Source: Armatimonas sp043757465 (GTDB lineage: Bacteria > Armatimonadota > Armatimonadia > Armatimonadales > Armatimonadaceae). Taken from it: DNA of 64,000 nucleotides. This document shows, in pieces, positions 39,670 through 49,169 of this stretch. A model generated the notes under the pieces. It had not been told where the DNA came from. It saw nothing but the letters and a program-made list of their open reading frames with translations, and made no database searches. The DNA is taken from NCBI RefSeq assembly GCF_043757465.1, contig NZ_JAYVPL010000131.1, positions 1 through 64,000 on the forward strand. Direction: 5' to 3'. Made by a program: the position numbers and the translations under genes. The stretch's first letter is position 1. Each line of letters opens with the position of its first letter.

Positions 39670-41013
39670 TTATTCCGGCAGCGGCTTGCCTCTGGTCTCG
39701 GGGGCGAAGGCAAGTCCGATGAAGCCAAAAATATAGATGCTGGCAACGATAGCGGCGGCGATACGGAAGCCGTAGGCGGGGTCGGCGGTGCTGTTGAAGG
39801 CTTTCGCCAGACCCCCCAGAGCAAACGGAGCAGCGGCAGCCAGCAGGCGGGCACAGTTGTAGCAGAAGCCGATTCCGGTGGCGCGAAGCCGTGTCGGGTA
39901 GAGCTCCGGGAAGTAGACCGCGAACGCTGAGAACGGAGCCAGCGCACAGAAGCCCAGCACGAACGAGAGCGCGTAGGCAGTGTTGAGATCATGGACTCCC
40001 CAGAACGCAAGCTGGATGGAGCCGTAGGCCAGCAGCAAAAAGAGCGCCAAGGCGGGCTTGCGGCCCACGCGCTCACTCAGAACCGCATAGCCGAACATTC
40101 CTAGAAACGCACCGATATTCTGGAAGATAAAGGCGATACTGACCCACTGCGTGAGCTGCTTTTTCCCCGCCGCCACTTCCATGGCGGACACATTGGGGCC
40201 TAGCACGGTACGGATAAAATCGGGAAGAAAAAATCCGACACCCCAGAGACCTCCTACTCCTGCCAGTGCGATGAGTGTCCCGGCGATCGTATTGCGCCGA
40301 AGCACGGGATCCTTGAAGAGCGCCGTGATATTGCCAAGTTCGCCATCAGTTTTGGCCTTCTCCTTCGCCTCGTGCCATGCCGCGGGCTCCTTTACCGACG
40401 AGCGAATCCAGAGCACAAGCAGCGCGGGGGCGGCACCGACAAAGTACACGACGCGCCAGTCCGCGCCGGCAAGCAGGTTGATCACCGCCGCGCCCATGTT
40501 CCCCACGGCAGAGAGCGCTTGGAGAGTTCCCAGCGCCATTGGGCGGGAGCGATTGGGCCAGACCTCAGCCACCAGTGCCGCACCCGCCGCAAACTCGCCC
40601 CCCACACCAAGCGCGGTGATGAAGCGGCAGATAAAGTACTGCGGCAGGTTCTGCACTAGCCCATTGAGTCCGGTGAAGATCGCATAGATGAGAATCGTCA
40701 GCATCATTGTCCGGGTGCGGCCCAGCTTGTCACCGATCATTCCAAAGATAAAGCCACCAAAGGCCCATCCGATTAGAAAAGTCGCGGTAAGCTGCGCTCC
40801 AACAATTTTCGCGGCATCATCCAGGGTTTTCCCCGTGAGCCCCGTGAGCTCCAGGAGCGCCTTGACGGAAGGTGCCCGAACCATATTGAAAAGGTTCTGA
40901 TCCATCGCATCAAAGAGCCAGCCCAGCGCCGCGATAAGAAGCACCATCCAGGAGTACTTAGGAATTCCCTGATACCACCTCAGGTTTTTATCTTCGTTGC
41001 TAACAACACTCAT
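39670..41013 (-). CDS. MFS transporter (sugar/organic-acid type)
   Basis: A 447-residue major facilitator protein with 12 predicted membrane segments. Family motifs are GWLFDAMDQNLFNM in helix 1, GMIGDKLGRTRTMML (motif A loop 2-3), ALGVGGEFAAGAALVAEVWP in helix 4-5 and LYPTRLRATGIGFCYN between helices 10 and 11. These match the sialate/shikimate/4-hydroxybenzoate-type transporters. Its start overlaps the stop of the PmoA-like gene upstream (ATGA), so the two are translationally coupled and may handle the same compound. Confidence 0.9.
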   Translation of the reverse strand: MSVVSNEDKNLRWYQGIPKYSWMVLLIAALGWLFDAMDQNLFNMVRAPSVKALLELTGLTGKTLDDAAKIVGAQLTATFLIGWAFGGFIFGMIGDKLGRTRTMMLTILIYAIFTGLNGLVQNLPQYFICRFITALGVGGEFAAGAALVAEVWPNRSRPMALGTLQALSAVGNMGAAVINLLAGADWRVVYFVGAAPALLVLWIRSSVKEPAAWHEAKEKAKTDGELGNITALFKDPVLRRNTIAGTLIALAGVGGLWGVGFFLPDFIRTVLGPNVSAMEVAAGKKQLTQWVSIAFIFQNIGAFLGMFGYAVLSERVGRKPALALFLLLAYGSIQLAFWGVHDLNTAYALSFVLGFCALAPFSAFAVYFPELYPTRLRATGIGFCYNCARLLAAAAPFALGGLAKAFNSTADPAYGFRIAAAIVASIYIFGFIGLAFAPETRGKPLPE

Positions 41014-42254
41014 TTGGCAAGCTCGACTTTCGGGGGTGTGGCCCAGGCGTTGAAGCTCTCGGCGGTCTTGGCAGCGCGGGTGTCGCCTTTGTGGAAAAGA
41101 ACACGGTAGCTAAACGTGACGGACTTGCCCTCGGGAGTCATGAGATCCCCCGCGTGGCGGTCGGTTTTCTTGGTGGTATCGAAGTCGTGCAGACCGAAGG
41201 GATTGGCGGCGTAGAGGCCATAGGTGCGCGAGTGCCAGGTGGTCGGGTAGCGCGGGTTGGTGGGCGAGTCAAATATCGCGATTCCAAACGTCTCGCCGCC
41301 GGTTTCGATTGGCCCCCAGTAGTCGTGCCACGGCGAGGGTTTGCCCCAGACCGCCGCGTTCTTCAGCCCCTCAGCACTCTCTAGAGTGCCCTTGCCCTCT
41401 TTTTCCGCCTTCATGAGCTCGGGGACGCGCAGGGCGAAAGTGCCCTCTTTGGTGTCACCCCAGTGCAGCGGCCCTCCGGTAGCAGTCACGGTGATGGAGA
41501 AATCCAGCACGATACTCTCGCCCAGCGGCGTGACCACTATCTCACGAGTGTCTTGCGCGATTGTCTTGCCGTCGGGAGCCACCCAGTCGGTTCGGGTGCC
41601 AAGCTTGCCATAGACCGCGCCACTCTCCAAAATACTGTAGCCCGTGTTCACGGTCTTGCCAACGGGATGCTCCGGCTTGCTCGCCGCCTCCGTCCAAAAG
41701 TCAACCCCGTTCATCTCGCCGTGGGTAAACCAGAGCCCCCGGTGGTGGGGATGGTCTTTTTCCTCGTGGCCGACATCCTCCAGCGGCCAGCGGCGCGTCA
41801 GATGCTTACCGCCAAACGCCTGGATCGGATAGAGATAGGGCTTATTAGGCCCCGTGGTGGTGTCGTAGCGCGTGAAGAGCTGCCCGGCAATCTTGATCTC
41901 GGCGTTCTTGCCAACCTCCTTCACCTCGACCGCGCCGGGCTTACCAGGAACCAGAACAAAGAGCTTGGACTCGCCTTTCTTGAGCGCCGGGGCGATAAAT
42001 GTCAGCTTAACTCTGCCCGCCCCGGCGGCCTCGCTCTGAAACGAGAGCAAGGCGGCTCCACGGGGCACCACGCGCCGCTTCATGAGCTCGCTCTGAGGCA
42101 ACACAAAGGAGAGCGGCGCGAGTGCGCTGTCCGCTTTCTCGGCGGTGACACGAACAGGGATGCTCTGGGCATCGGCAGCACCTGCGGCCAGCGCGACGCC
42201 CGCAACGGCGGCTCCAGCGACGGCACTGCGGCGGAGGAATTCAGGTTTCGGCAT
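41010..42254 (-). CDS. PmoA-like DUF6807 protein, exported
   Basis: A 414-residue protein starting MPKPEFLRRSAVAGAAVAGV, a Tat-like signal with twin arginines, ending near ADAQ. Family segments are YLYPIQAFGGKHLTRRWP, DHPHHRGLWFTHGEMNG with the histidine cluster, HWGDTKEGTFALRVP and NPFGLHDFDTTKK. It is a second member of the family at 28260-29243. A longer frame runs upstream through a purine-rich repeat and is not preferred because the signal peptide begins at 42254. It is coupled to an MFS transporter downstream. Confidence 0.82.
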   Translation of the reverse strand: MPKPEFLRRSAVAGAAVAGVALAAGAADAQSIPVRVTAEKADSALAPLSFVLPQSELMKRRVVPRGAALLSFQSEAAGAGRVKLTFIAPALKKGESKLFVLVPGKPGAVEVKEVGKNAEIKIAGQLFTRYDTTTGPNKPYLYPIQAFGGKHLTRRWPLEDVGHEEKDHPHHRGLWFTHGEMNGVDFWTEAASKPEHPVGKTVNTGYSILESGAVYGKLGTRTDWVAPDGKTIAQDTREIVVTPLGESIVLDFSITVTATGGPLHWGDTKEGTFALRVPELMKAEKEGKGTLESAEGLKNAAVWGKPSPWHDYWGPIETGGETFGIAIFDSPTNPRYPTTWHSRTYGLYAANPFGLHDFDTTKKTDRHAGDLMTPEGKSVTFSYRVLFHKGDTRAAKTAESFNAWATPPKVELAK

Positions 42255-42315
42255 GAACCGATTTTCGACAGGGAGAGGAAAAATTCCTCCCCCACCCTGA
42301 CCCTCTCCTCTTGCA

Positions 42316-43848
42316 TTAGTTAATGTTGATCTTATACCGGAAGGTGAGAGTCTGTTGCGCCTTCTCACCGTCACGCAGAGCGGGACGCCATTTCCAGCGC
42401 CGCATGGTTTTCAAGATGAGCTGGTCAACCTCGCGGTTCCCACTCCCCTGAACCAACTCCTCACTGTGGCTGCCATCCGTATCCACCGTGACACGCACGC
42501 GCAGATTGACATTCAGTGGCTCTTTTTTCATGTCCGAGGTAAGCTCAGGATCAGGGTCAGAGGTGCGCTCCGCATCCTCATTACGCTTGGTCGGGGCATT
42601 TGAGGACGAGGCAACCGTAGCCCTCTGATTAACCACGGGTGCCGTGTTACTGGTCTGCTTGGTATCCACCCTAGCCGTCCCACCCTCCGATGCCTGCGCG
42701 GCAGAGCCACCACTCCCGCCACTCCCTGCGCGGCCTGCCTGGCCCTGAGGCCCGCCACCACCACCGGTTCTGGCGACGCTGCCCCCCATTGCTCCCACAG
42801 TATTCCCACCCCCCGCAGAGATGCCACTGCCATGCTCAGCCTCGCTCGCGCCACCCACACGCACCGTACTCTCGGTGAGCCTGCCCGGCCCGGTGGCGGG
42901 GCCACGGCTTGTGCCTGTGCTAGCGCCAGCACCGGAGACAGACACTTCCCCCACCGCTACCAATCCAATCCCAATTGCGCGGCTCCCTGCCACACCCGCT
43001 TTGCCTGCCAACACACCACGGACGCCGGTTCCACCGCTCACACCAACTGATGTGGCAACCGTTCCTCGCGCCCCAGGATCAGACCCTGCCGACAGAGCGG
43101 GACTAGTGCGGCCCTCATCAGACACCGCCGAGATCATCGTGGCTTGGGACGCGGGCAAGAGTGTGGCACTCCGAATCGCAGGGCCGCGCCCACGAACCGG
43201 GGAGGCGAGAGAGATCGTCGCCATAAAATTAGTCCCGGAGGCGCTCGGGGAAAAGCCACTGTTGCCTCCGCGAACCACCGCGCCACTGGCTCCGGAGACA
43301 CCCACCCTGTGGGAGATCTCCGTGGGACGATAGTCAGAGGCGCTGGAAGGATTATTTCCTCCCACCGCTAAAGAAGCCACGGAACCTACGCGCTCCGCAC
43401 TGGCCGCAACAGGAGGAGCCGTCTTAGTGAAAGTTGTCTTAGTGGGAAGCTCTAGGGGTTGCTCCTCGGGCGTCTCAAGCTCAGGGGCGGGAGTCGGCTG
43501 AGGCGCTTCCCGCTGCGAATCGGGCACGACTTGCTTTTTCTTGAACTCTGTTTTCTTTATCGTGCGTTTGATTTTTGCCGGGCGATGCTTGGGGAGCGGC
43601 GCGACAATAGGTTTCGCCTCGGGCAGGGTGAGCTTTGGACTCTCAAAAGACCACTCTTGCGCCTTTGCCACCACCGTTGTCGCAGGCCGGTCATTGGGTT
43701 CATGCAACTGACTGGCGACACTAACACCAACCATTGCGGCAACATTGATTCCCAGCGACACCAGCAAGGACGTAAGAAACCGTCGCCCTGTGTTATCCTC
43801 GGGGATGTTGATCAGCTCCGCAATCACGCCGTAGTCAAGAGTTGCCAT
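42316..43848 (-). CDS. TonB-like energy-transducing protein with low-complexity spacer
   Basis: A 510-residue protein. Residues 1-24 are cytoplasmic, a membrane helix follows (LLVSLGINVAAMVGVSVAS, about 30-48), then a proline/lysine-rich periplasmic part (PLPKHRPAKIKRTIKKTEF), a long glycine/alanine/serine/threonine-rich spacer (about residues 150-400) and a C-terminal TonB-type domain (LNVNLRVRVTVDTDG, LILKTMRRWKWRPALRDG). It should couple the proton gradient of the inner membrane to outer-membrane receptors. No ExbB/ExbD genes are nearby. An AAAGGA lies upstream of the chosen start; sixteen further in-frame codons are possible. Confidence 0.75.
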   Translation of the reverse strand: MATLDYGVIAELINIPEDNTGRRFLTSLLVSLGINVAAMVGVSVASQLHEPNDRPATTVVAKAQEWSFESPKLTLPEAKPIVAPLPKHRPAKIKRTIKKTEFKKKQVVPDSQREAPQPTPAPELETPEEQPLELPTKTTFTKTAPPVAASAERVGSVASLAVGGNNPSSASDYRPTEISHRVGVSGASGAVVRGGNSGFSPSASGTNFMATISLASPVRGRGPAIRSATLLPASQATMISAVSDEGRTSPALSAGSDPGARGTVATSVGVSGGTGVRGVLAGKAGVAGSRAIGIGLVAVGEVSVSGAGASTGTSRGPATGPGRLTESTVRVGGASEAEHGSGISAGGGNTVGAMGGSVARTGGGGGPQGQAGRAGSGGSGGSAAQASEGGTARVDTKQTSNTAPVVNQRATVASSSNAPTKRNEDAERTSDPDPELTSDMKKEPLNVNLRVRVTVDTDGSHSEELVQGSGNREVDQLILKTMRRWKWRPALRDGEKAQQTLTFRYKININ

Positions 43849-43983
43849 TTTAAAGTCCTTTATTGCCCAAGATTGTCGTGCTCGAAGTATAGGCACACGC
43901 CTTGGCTTTCGCTGTGACGGTCCGCATCCAAGCCGGTGATATTGATCACAGGGCTCTTAAAATTAAAAAGGCAACGCTTGATT

Positions 43984-45219
43984 TTAGTAAGTATTCACCC
44001 CCATCACCAAGTCCCCTTCATCTTGCGCACTCAGAGTCCGTCCCCGCTCCAGTTTCGCCATAAAACTCTGCGAGGGCACCCCCGCTCGCCCGTTATCATC
44101 GTCGCCATCGGGCCCGACACTGTAGAGAATAAAGTGCTCCCCGTCTGTTTTGACGCGCAGCGGCTTGTCTTGCCCAAAGGGATCCGTGAAGCGCGGGGCA
44201 ACCTTACCCGTCCGCAGAAGTGACAGACGAGCGCGCAGCAAGTTCGCTTCAGTGCGATTCTTGGTATCTACAAAGTACGCCTGATCAAAGACGGGCGAGA
44301 GAATCTCATTGATCACATCCGTGGGTGCGGGCAAGGAGACACCTCCCTTGCGGTAGGGCTGCTTTACGACTGCGATCAGCTTTGCGTAGTGCCGATCATT
44401 ATTCTCCGCCGCAAGCCGCTTGGGAGTGAACATCAGCCGTAGCGCCAGCCAGCGCTCACTTCCACTTTCGGTGCCCATTCCTAGCATTTTTGCGGTCTCT
44501 AGTGGCCCTTGCTTCGCCATATCCCGGATAGCTTTCTGGCTCCACAGATGCTCCACTTCAAGAGTCTCAGCGAGGAGCCAGCGCTCTTTTTCCAGCGTAT
44601 CCAGGCGCTCCAGAGTGGCTTCGAGAGTTGTGGCATCCAGATTTCCGACGACTCCCAGGAGAGCATTACGGCCAATCGCCTCGCAGGCCATTCCCACCAG
44701 TGCCCCAATTAGCGCCCCCCCTCGTGGTATTTTCATCCCCAGCGCCATCGCATCCGTGGCGCAGCGAGCGGCTTCCGAGTAATTGCCGGAGTCGGCGTGG
44801 GTCTTGGCTGCGAAGGCGAGCAGACGGGCTAGCTCACGGTGCTCCGCGTACTCGGGAAAGAGCTGGCTCGTCTCGTAAGTGATGGGCTGACGGTACTCTT
44901 GGCTCAGGGCCTGCTGGATCTTGGCAATGGCCTCGGTGTTGGCTGCGAGCAGCGCTTTACGTCCCGCCAGTGGCTGCACTTTTTTTATGTCTTTCGGCGA
45001 AAGCTCGATCCCGTCTTTGAGGGGCACCACCTGCACTTTTGCAACCCGAAGCGTGTCGTGGGCATTGGGCACGGGCAGGGTGTGCTGGGGCAAGACCAGC
45101 GGCGGGACATCATTGAGACGGGCATTGATAGCCACACCCGCCAGAACCAGCGAGGGAACCAGAATCCCCACCGCAACCAGGGCACGCTCGGAGCGAGAAA
45201 AACGTTTGTCAGTACTCAT
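43984..45219 (-). CDS. Membrane-anchored protein of unknown function
   Basis: A 411-residue protein with one N-terminal membrane helix (ALVAVGILVPSLVLAGVAI, about 12-30) and a helical extracytoplasmic domain (residues 75-330) with short repeat-like helices around AAKTHADSGNYSEAARCATDA. The C-terminus DPFGQDKPLRVKTDGEHF and LYSVGPDGDDDNG resembles the end of type II secretion pseudopilins, where such acidic loops bind calcium. I do not recognise the whole protein. Paralogues of this plan seem common in Armatimonadota, but that is from memory. The start at 45219 is preferred over one nine codons upstream. Confidence 0.65.
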   Translation of the reverse strand: MSTDKRFSRSERALVAVGILVPSLVLAGVAINARLNDVPPLVLPQHTLPVPNAHDTLRVAKVQVVPLKDGIELSPKDIKKVQPLAGRKALLAANTEAIAKIQQALSQEYRQPITYETSQLFPEYAEHRELARLLAFAAKTHADSGNYSEAARCATDAMALGMKIPRGGALIGALVGMACEAIGRNALLGVVGNLDATTLEATLERLDTLEKERWLLAETLEVEHLWSQKAIRDMAKQGPLETAKMLGMGTESGSERWLALRLMFTPKRLAAENNDRHYAKLIAVVKQPYRKGGVSLPAPTDVINEILSPVFDQAYFVDTKNRTEANLLRARLSLLRTGKVAPRFTDPFGQDKPLRVKTDGEHFILYSVGPDGDDDNGRAGVPSQSFMAKLERGRTLSAQDEGDLVMGVNTY

Positions 45220-45284
45220 GCTAGAAATAACGCAGCGCGTGCACAACGGGTTACGGCTTTGGGCAATTTCCGATACACTGCCCT

Positions 45285-46100
45285 ATGGAACCCATCACGA
45301 TGCTTCTGGAACGGCTCACCGCAGCACTACCCCTTGCACTCCAGGGCGACCCCGTCTCGGTGAAGACAGCACGGACAACGGGACGGCGCTTGCGCGTCAT
45401 TTTGCCGCTCTCCACCACGGCGCTCCCCCCAAAACTCCGCCAGCGCTTGCTCGACGGTACCCGGACACTGACGCGCGCACTGGGCTCCGTGCGTGATCTG
45501 GATGCCCAACAAGAGCTTCTCGCCACGGCGGAGATGTCTGCCACAGAGCAAGAGCAGCGCGGCTTTGCCTTCGCACAGCGCATCCTGCAAAAGCGGCGCA
45601 TGCAGGCGCTGAAGCGTGTTTGCCGCCTGGATGCTGCCGGGGACTGGCTCAAACAGGCAAACCAGGCGCAGGGCACCCTGGTTGCGACAGTCAGTGAAGA
45701 ACTGCCTGCGACAGCCGAGGAAGTACATGCCGCCGCCGAGTATGCCCTCGCCTTTGATGCGCTTATCCGCGATCCCAAGAATGTCATCGAGCTCCATGAC
45801 CTACGAATCGCCGTCAAGCGCCTGCGTTTCACCCTGAGCCGTGTTCCGGAAACAACCAAGCCGCTCAAGAAGCGCGTCGCCGCGCTTCAGACGGTGCTGG
45901 GAACGATTCACGATCTGGATATCTTGCGTGTCTGGCTGCGTGGGCTGGAGTCCGAGAAAAAGCGCCGCCTGCGCCCGACTCGCTGTGAGCGGGAGAGCCT
46001 TGCCACCGTGCGCCGTCGTCTTCAAGGCGAGCGGGCCACCGCTTATCTCGCGTTTCGTGAGCAGTGGGAGCTTGCCCTGCCCGTCCTACGGGAGCTGTAG
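45285..46100 (+). CDS. CHAD-domain protein
   Basis: A 271-residue protein with two halves of the CHAD (conserved histidine alpha-helical) fold: LRVILPLSTTALPPKL followed by ALGSVRDLDAQQELL, then IELHDLRIAVKRLRFTLSR and LGTIHDLDILRVWLRGLE. Conserved arginines, lysines and histidines bind polyphosphate in studied members, which locate to polyphosphate granules. No polyphosphate kinase is in the window. A TACACT box ends five bases before the ATG, so the mRNA is likely leaderless. A PPP-type phosphatase gene follows after two bases. Confidence 0.85.
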   Translation: MEPITMLLERLTAALPLALQGDPVSVKTARTTGRRLRVILPLSTTALPPKLRQRLLDGTRTLTRALGSVRDLDAQQELLATAEMSATEQEQRGFAFAQRILQKRRMQALKRVCRLDAAGDWLKQANQAQGTLVATVSEELPATAEEVHAAAEYALAFDALIRDPKNVIELHDLRIAVKRLRFTLSRVPETTKPLKKRVAALQTVLGTIHDLDILRVWLRGLESEKKRRLRPTRCERESLATVRRRLQGERATAYLAFREQWELALPVLREL

Positions 46101-46102
46101 TC

Positions 46103-46828
46103 ATGGCGTCGGTCTGGGCAATTGGCGATATTCACGGGATGGACTCGCGGCTCAACACGCTGCTTGCGGCGCTCCCGCGCGGCCCCGAGGACATCACGGT
46201 CTTCCTGGGCGATGCGATTGACCGTGGCCCGGGCTCACGCGCCGTCGTGAACCGTTTGCTGGCGGAGTACGACGGCGCGCCCGAGCGCACGGTGCTGCTC
46301 TGGGGCAATCACGAGGACATGGCGGCGGCCTATCTCACGGGCACGCACCCGTGCAAGATCGCCTACGACGACTTCGACTGGTTTCGCAACGGGGGAATCG
46401 AGACGATGCGAAGCTGGGAGCGCGACCCGCCCGCATGCTTCAAGCGCGAGTGCCCCGATGATCTGAGCCGCTACTTCGCCTTGCTAAAAACCTACTGGAA
46501 AGCCCCCACCGAGCGTTTCCCCGAGCTGGCACACTGTGTCTGGGTGCACGCCGGGACGGAGCGCGGCAAGCCGGTTGAGGAGACCCACCCGGACACACTG
46601 CTCTGGATACGCTGGGAGTTTATCGGCTATGCGGATCGCTCGGGTCGGCTTACCATCCACGGCCATACCCCGACCGCCGAACCCGAAGCCGACCCGTGGC
46701 GCATCGGAATAGACACCGGAGCCTGCCGTAGCGGCCCCCTCACCGCACTACAAATGCCCGAGCGCCATATCTGGCAAGCCCTCCCCGACCAAACCCTCCG
46801 CGATTTTCCGCTCCATCATCACGGATGA
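46103..46828 (+). CDS. PPP-family serine/threonine-type phosphatase
   Basis: A 241-residue metallophosphatase with the PPP signature order GDIHG (residues 8-12), GDAIDRG (36-42) and GNHE (68-71), followed by WVHAGTERG and IHGHTPTAEPE. This is the bacterial PrpA/ApaH-like branch, which dephosphorylates phosphoproteins or cleaves diadenosine tetraphosphate. It follows the CHAD gene by two bases, probably on the same mRNA, so a shared role in phosphate or polyphosphate signalling is possible. The start at 46103 gives the usual short N-terminus. Confidence 0.87.
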   Translation: MASVWAIGDIHGMDSRLNTLLAALPRGPEDITVFLGDAIDRGPGSRAVVNRLLAEYDGAPERTVLLWGNHEDMAAAYLTGTHPCKIAYDDFDWFRNGGIETMRSWERDPPACFKRECPDDLSRYFALLKTYWKAPTERFPELAHCVWVHAGTERGKPVEETHPDTLLWIRWEFIGYADRSGRLTIHGHTPTAEPEADPWRIGIDTGACRSGPLTALQMPERHIWQALPDQTLRDFPLHHHG

Positions 46829-46901
46829 CTTCCCCCGCCGCTGAGACGACAACCCCTTTGTGCTACCACCCCAAAATGGATCCAGTGGCTGGGGATAAGG
46901 C

Positions 46902-47585
46902 TCAGGTCACGTTGCAGTACGTACAGCCACTTTCCTGTGCACGCCCCACAGCAAGCACACCTGAGGGCACAAGGGTGACACCGGGGAGGAGGCCCTTTAT
47001 CCACTCCTGTAGCGTAGTGTCTTTTGCAGCACCAATCTTTTCCGCCGCGACTTCGGAGAAGTGCATGAGCGCCATGTTGCAGCCACAGAGAATCACCCCA
47101 CGATTTTTCAAGTTATCCATCGCGGCCTCCGCCATGGGGGGGAGTGCAAAACCCTTGGTCGTCGCGTAGATGTTCCGCTCGGCAGGTTTGTTCGTGACCG
47201 GATCGGTGACATTGAAGATCTCGCCGAGCTTGTACTTCGCCCACACTGCATCGCTCATACAGATCGCAATCGCGCTGTGACGCAAGACAAGAACCGCGCT
47301 AAGCTCTTTGGGTGAGAGGTTGTAGGCACTCTTATTGGTCATTAGCCAGATATGCGTCATGACCAAAGGAAAGCCACTATTGATCTCCATGGCATCGAAA
47401 ATCTGGCGATGTTTCCCCTTGATGCGCATGAGCCAGGGCTCGGCCTTTTCGACAGGGGCACTAGCATGCGGAGATAAATTAGCGTGGGCAGTAGCTTGCC
47501 CCCCTGCGACAAAGGCAAGTGATCCCGCCGCAAGGCGGGCAAGAAAACCACGACGAGGCGTGGATTCAGCTTTGAATTCGTTCAT
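46902..47585 (-). CDS. DsrE-like protein with Tat signal
   Basis: A 227-residue protein with a Tat signal (TPRRGFLARLAAGSLAF, about residues 9-25). The mature part has a DsrE/DsrF-type fold: LVMTHIWLMTNK, ELSAVLVLRHSAIAICMSDA, GVILCGCNMALMHFSE and LVPSGVLAVGRAQESGCTYC. Cysteines at CGC and at CTYC near the C-terminus suggest sulfur or redox chemistry in the periplasm. The start at 47585 is preferred over the adjacent ATG at 47588 because AAGGAG is then six bases away. It stands alone and is divergent from an MFS gene. Confidence 0.75.
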   Translation of the reverse strand: MNEFKAESTPRRGFLARLAAGSLAFVAGGQATAHANLSPHASAPVEKAEPWLMRIKGKHRQIFDAMEINSGFPLVMTHIWLMTNKSAYNLSPKELSAVLVLRHSAIAICMSDAVWAKYKLGEIFNVTDPVTNKPAERNIYATTKGFALPPMAEAAMDNLKNRGVILCGCNMALMHFSEVAAEKIGAAKDTTLQEWIKGLLPGVTLVPSGVLAVGRAQESGCTYCNVT

Positions 47586-47781
47586 CATCTACTCCTTGGC
47601 GCTCCAATTGCGCCCTACCGCCAGGGTGGTATAGGCGACGAGTTATCAGATGTAGCTAGTATTTCGTCGTCTTAAGTGACGGATAGCAATAGTATAACTC
47701 AAACGGGTTTGCCCAGCACAAGGAATCTGTCGCGAGACCGGCATTGCGCTACCCCCAAAAACTGGACTACGTAACATGAGC

Positions 47782-47787
47782 TATAAT
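47782..47787 (+). promoter_or_regulatory. -10 box (TATAAT) for an MFS gene
   Basis: A consensus TATAAT ends six bases before the ATG at 47794. An ATG at 47776 lies upstream of this box and would not be on the transcript. Confidence 0.6.
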
Positions 47788-47793
47788 GCCCGC

Positions 47794-49125
47794 ATGAACG
47801 GACAGCGTCGTTTTCTGGATATGAACGGCTACCAGTGGACCGTGCTCTTTGCAGCGTGGCTCGGGTGGGGCTTTGACGTTTTCGATGGGCTTCTCTATGC
47901 GCTCGTGGCGGATAAAGCGATCCCCGTGCTCTTACACCAGACCATTGGAGGCCCGGAGGCCAAGGCATCGGTGCCGTTCTGGAATGGGATCATGGGCTCG
48001 GTGCTACTGATCTTCTGGGCCATTGGTGGGGTTCTTTTTGGGCGCATCACGGATAAGCTAGGGCGCACTAAGACACTCTTGCTGACAATGCTGATCTACT
48101 CGGTTGGCACGGCGCTGTGCGCACTGGCTCCCAATATCTGGGTGCTACTGCTCTGCCGTGTCTTTGTCGCGTTTGGCATCGGCGGCGAGTGGGCGGCGGG
48201 CGCGGCGATGGTCGCCGAAGTGGTCCCCGAGAAGCGCCGGGTGGAGGCTGGAGCGCTGCTCTACACATCCGCTCCGATAGGGCTGCTGGCAGCGGACATG
48301 ATGCGCTACTACATTGTCGGTGGCCTGCTCAAAGATAGCCCCGAGACCTCCTGGCGCTGGGTCTTTGCCTGTGGCCTGCTGCCCGCGCTCGTGGCATTTC
48401 TGATACGCATGTTCATCAAGGAGCCGGAGAAGTGGCAGGCGGCGACCGAGGGGGGCAAGGCCAGCCCGAAGATATCCGAGCTCTTCACCCCAGCACTGCG
48501 GCGTGCCACGCTGGGCGGAATGGCGATGGCTCTGGTGGCGATGATCACCTGGTGGAGCTGCAACACGTTTGCGTCGGTGATCGCCTCGCAGATGGCCAAC
48601 GCCGCCGCTCAGGTGCAGAAACTAGACAAGCCCGCGACGCAGGCTCTGGTCGAGAGCTGGAAGTCTATTGCACTCACCAGCTTCTGTTTAGGAGGACTGA
48701 TCGGGACACTTCTGACGGTGCCTATCGCCAAGTTGTTAGGCCGCCGGGCGATGTTTGCGATTTATTTCCTCCTGGGAGCCGCCAGCATTATCGGCACCTT
48801 CGCCTTCCCCTGGCCTGGGGAGATGCGCCTGTACGGCTACTTCCCGATTGGCCTGACGATCTTCGGGGTCTTTGGCAGCTTCACCTACTACTTGCCCGAG
48901 CTCTTCCCGACCCGCCTGCGCGGCACGGGAGCAGGCTTTACCTACAATATCGGGCGCATTATCGCCGCCGCCGGGCCATTTACGGTGGGGCTGATCGCGC
49001 AGCAAGGCATGGAAGCCGCCTTCAAAGCCCTAGTGATCGTCGGCTGCGTCCCCATAGTCGGTTTATGCTTTCTCCCCTTTATTGTCGAGACCAAGGGCCG
49101 CGCGCTGGAAACGCTGGATGAGTAG
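47794..49125 (+). CDS. MFS transporter (sugar/organic-acid type)
   Basis: A 443-residue major facilitator protein with 12 predicted membrane segments. Motifs include WLGWGFDVFDGLLYALVAD in helix 1, GRITDKLGRTKTLLL (motif A), FGIGGEWAAGAAMVAEVVPE and LFPTRLRGTGAGFTYNIGR. It belongs to the same subfamily as the gene at 39670. The substrate is not predictable. A consensus -10 box at 47782-47787 lies six bases before the chosen start, so transcription probably begins at the start codon. No enzyme genes are attached. Confidence 0.9.
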   Translation: MNGQRRFLDMNGYQWTVLFAAWLGWGFDVFDGLLYALVADKAIPVLLHQTIGGPEAKASVPFWNGIMGSVLLIFWAIGGVLFGRITDKLGRTKTLLLTMLIYSVGTALCALAPNIWVLLLCRVFVAFGIGGEWAAGAAMVAEVVPEKRRVEAGALLYTSAPIGLLAADMMRYYIVGGLLKDSPETSWRWVFACGLLPALVAFLIRMFIKEPEKWQAATEGGKASPKISELFTPALRRATLGGMAMALVAMITWWSCNTFASVIASQMANAAAQVQKLDKPATQALVESWKSIALTSFCLGGLIGTLLTVPIAKLLGRRAMFAIYFLLGAASIIGTFAFPWPGEMRLYGYFPIGLTIFGVFGSFTYYLPELFPTRLRGTGAGFTYNIGRIIAAAGPFTVGLIAQQGMEAAFKALVIVGCVPIVGLCFLPFIVETKGRALETLDE

Positions 49126-49133
49126 TCGTACAA

Positions 49134-49163
49134 TTGACAGAAAAGACACTACCGTGCTACACT
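49134..49163 (+). promoter_or_regulatory. Complete promoter (TTGACA-18-TACACT) for the MoxR gene
   Basis: TTGACA at 49134-49139 and TACACT at 49158-49163 are separated by 18 bases. The box ends six bases before a GTG at 49170. This is the best case of a leaderless promoter with a consensus -35. Confidence 0.7.
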
Positions 49164-49169
49164 GCCGCC

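Noticed and set aside
41463..42323. 286-codon plus-strand frame
   Set aside because: It is antisense to the PmoA-like gene, which has a Tat signal and family motifs.
49134..49169. TTG start for the MoxR gene
   Set aside because: That TTG is part of the TTGACA -35 box; the GTG at 49170 follows the -10 box correctly.
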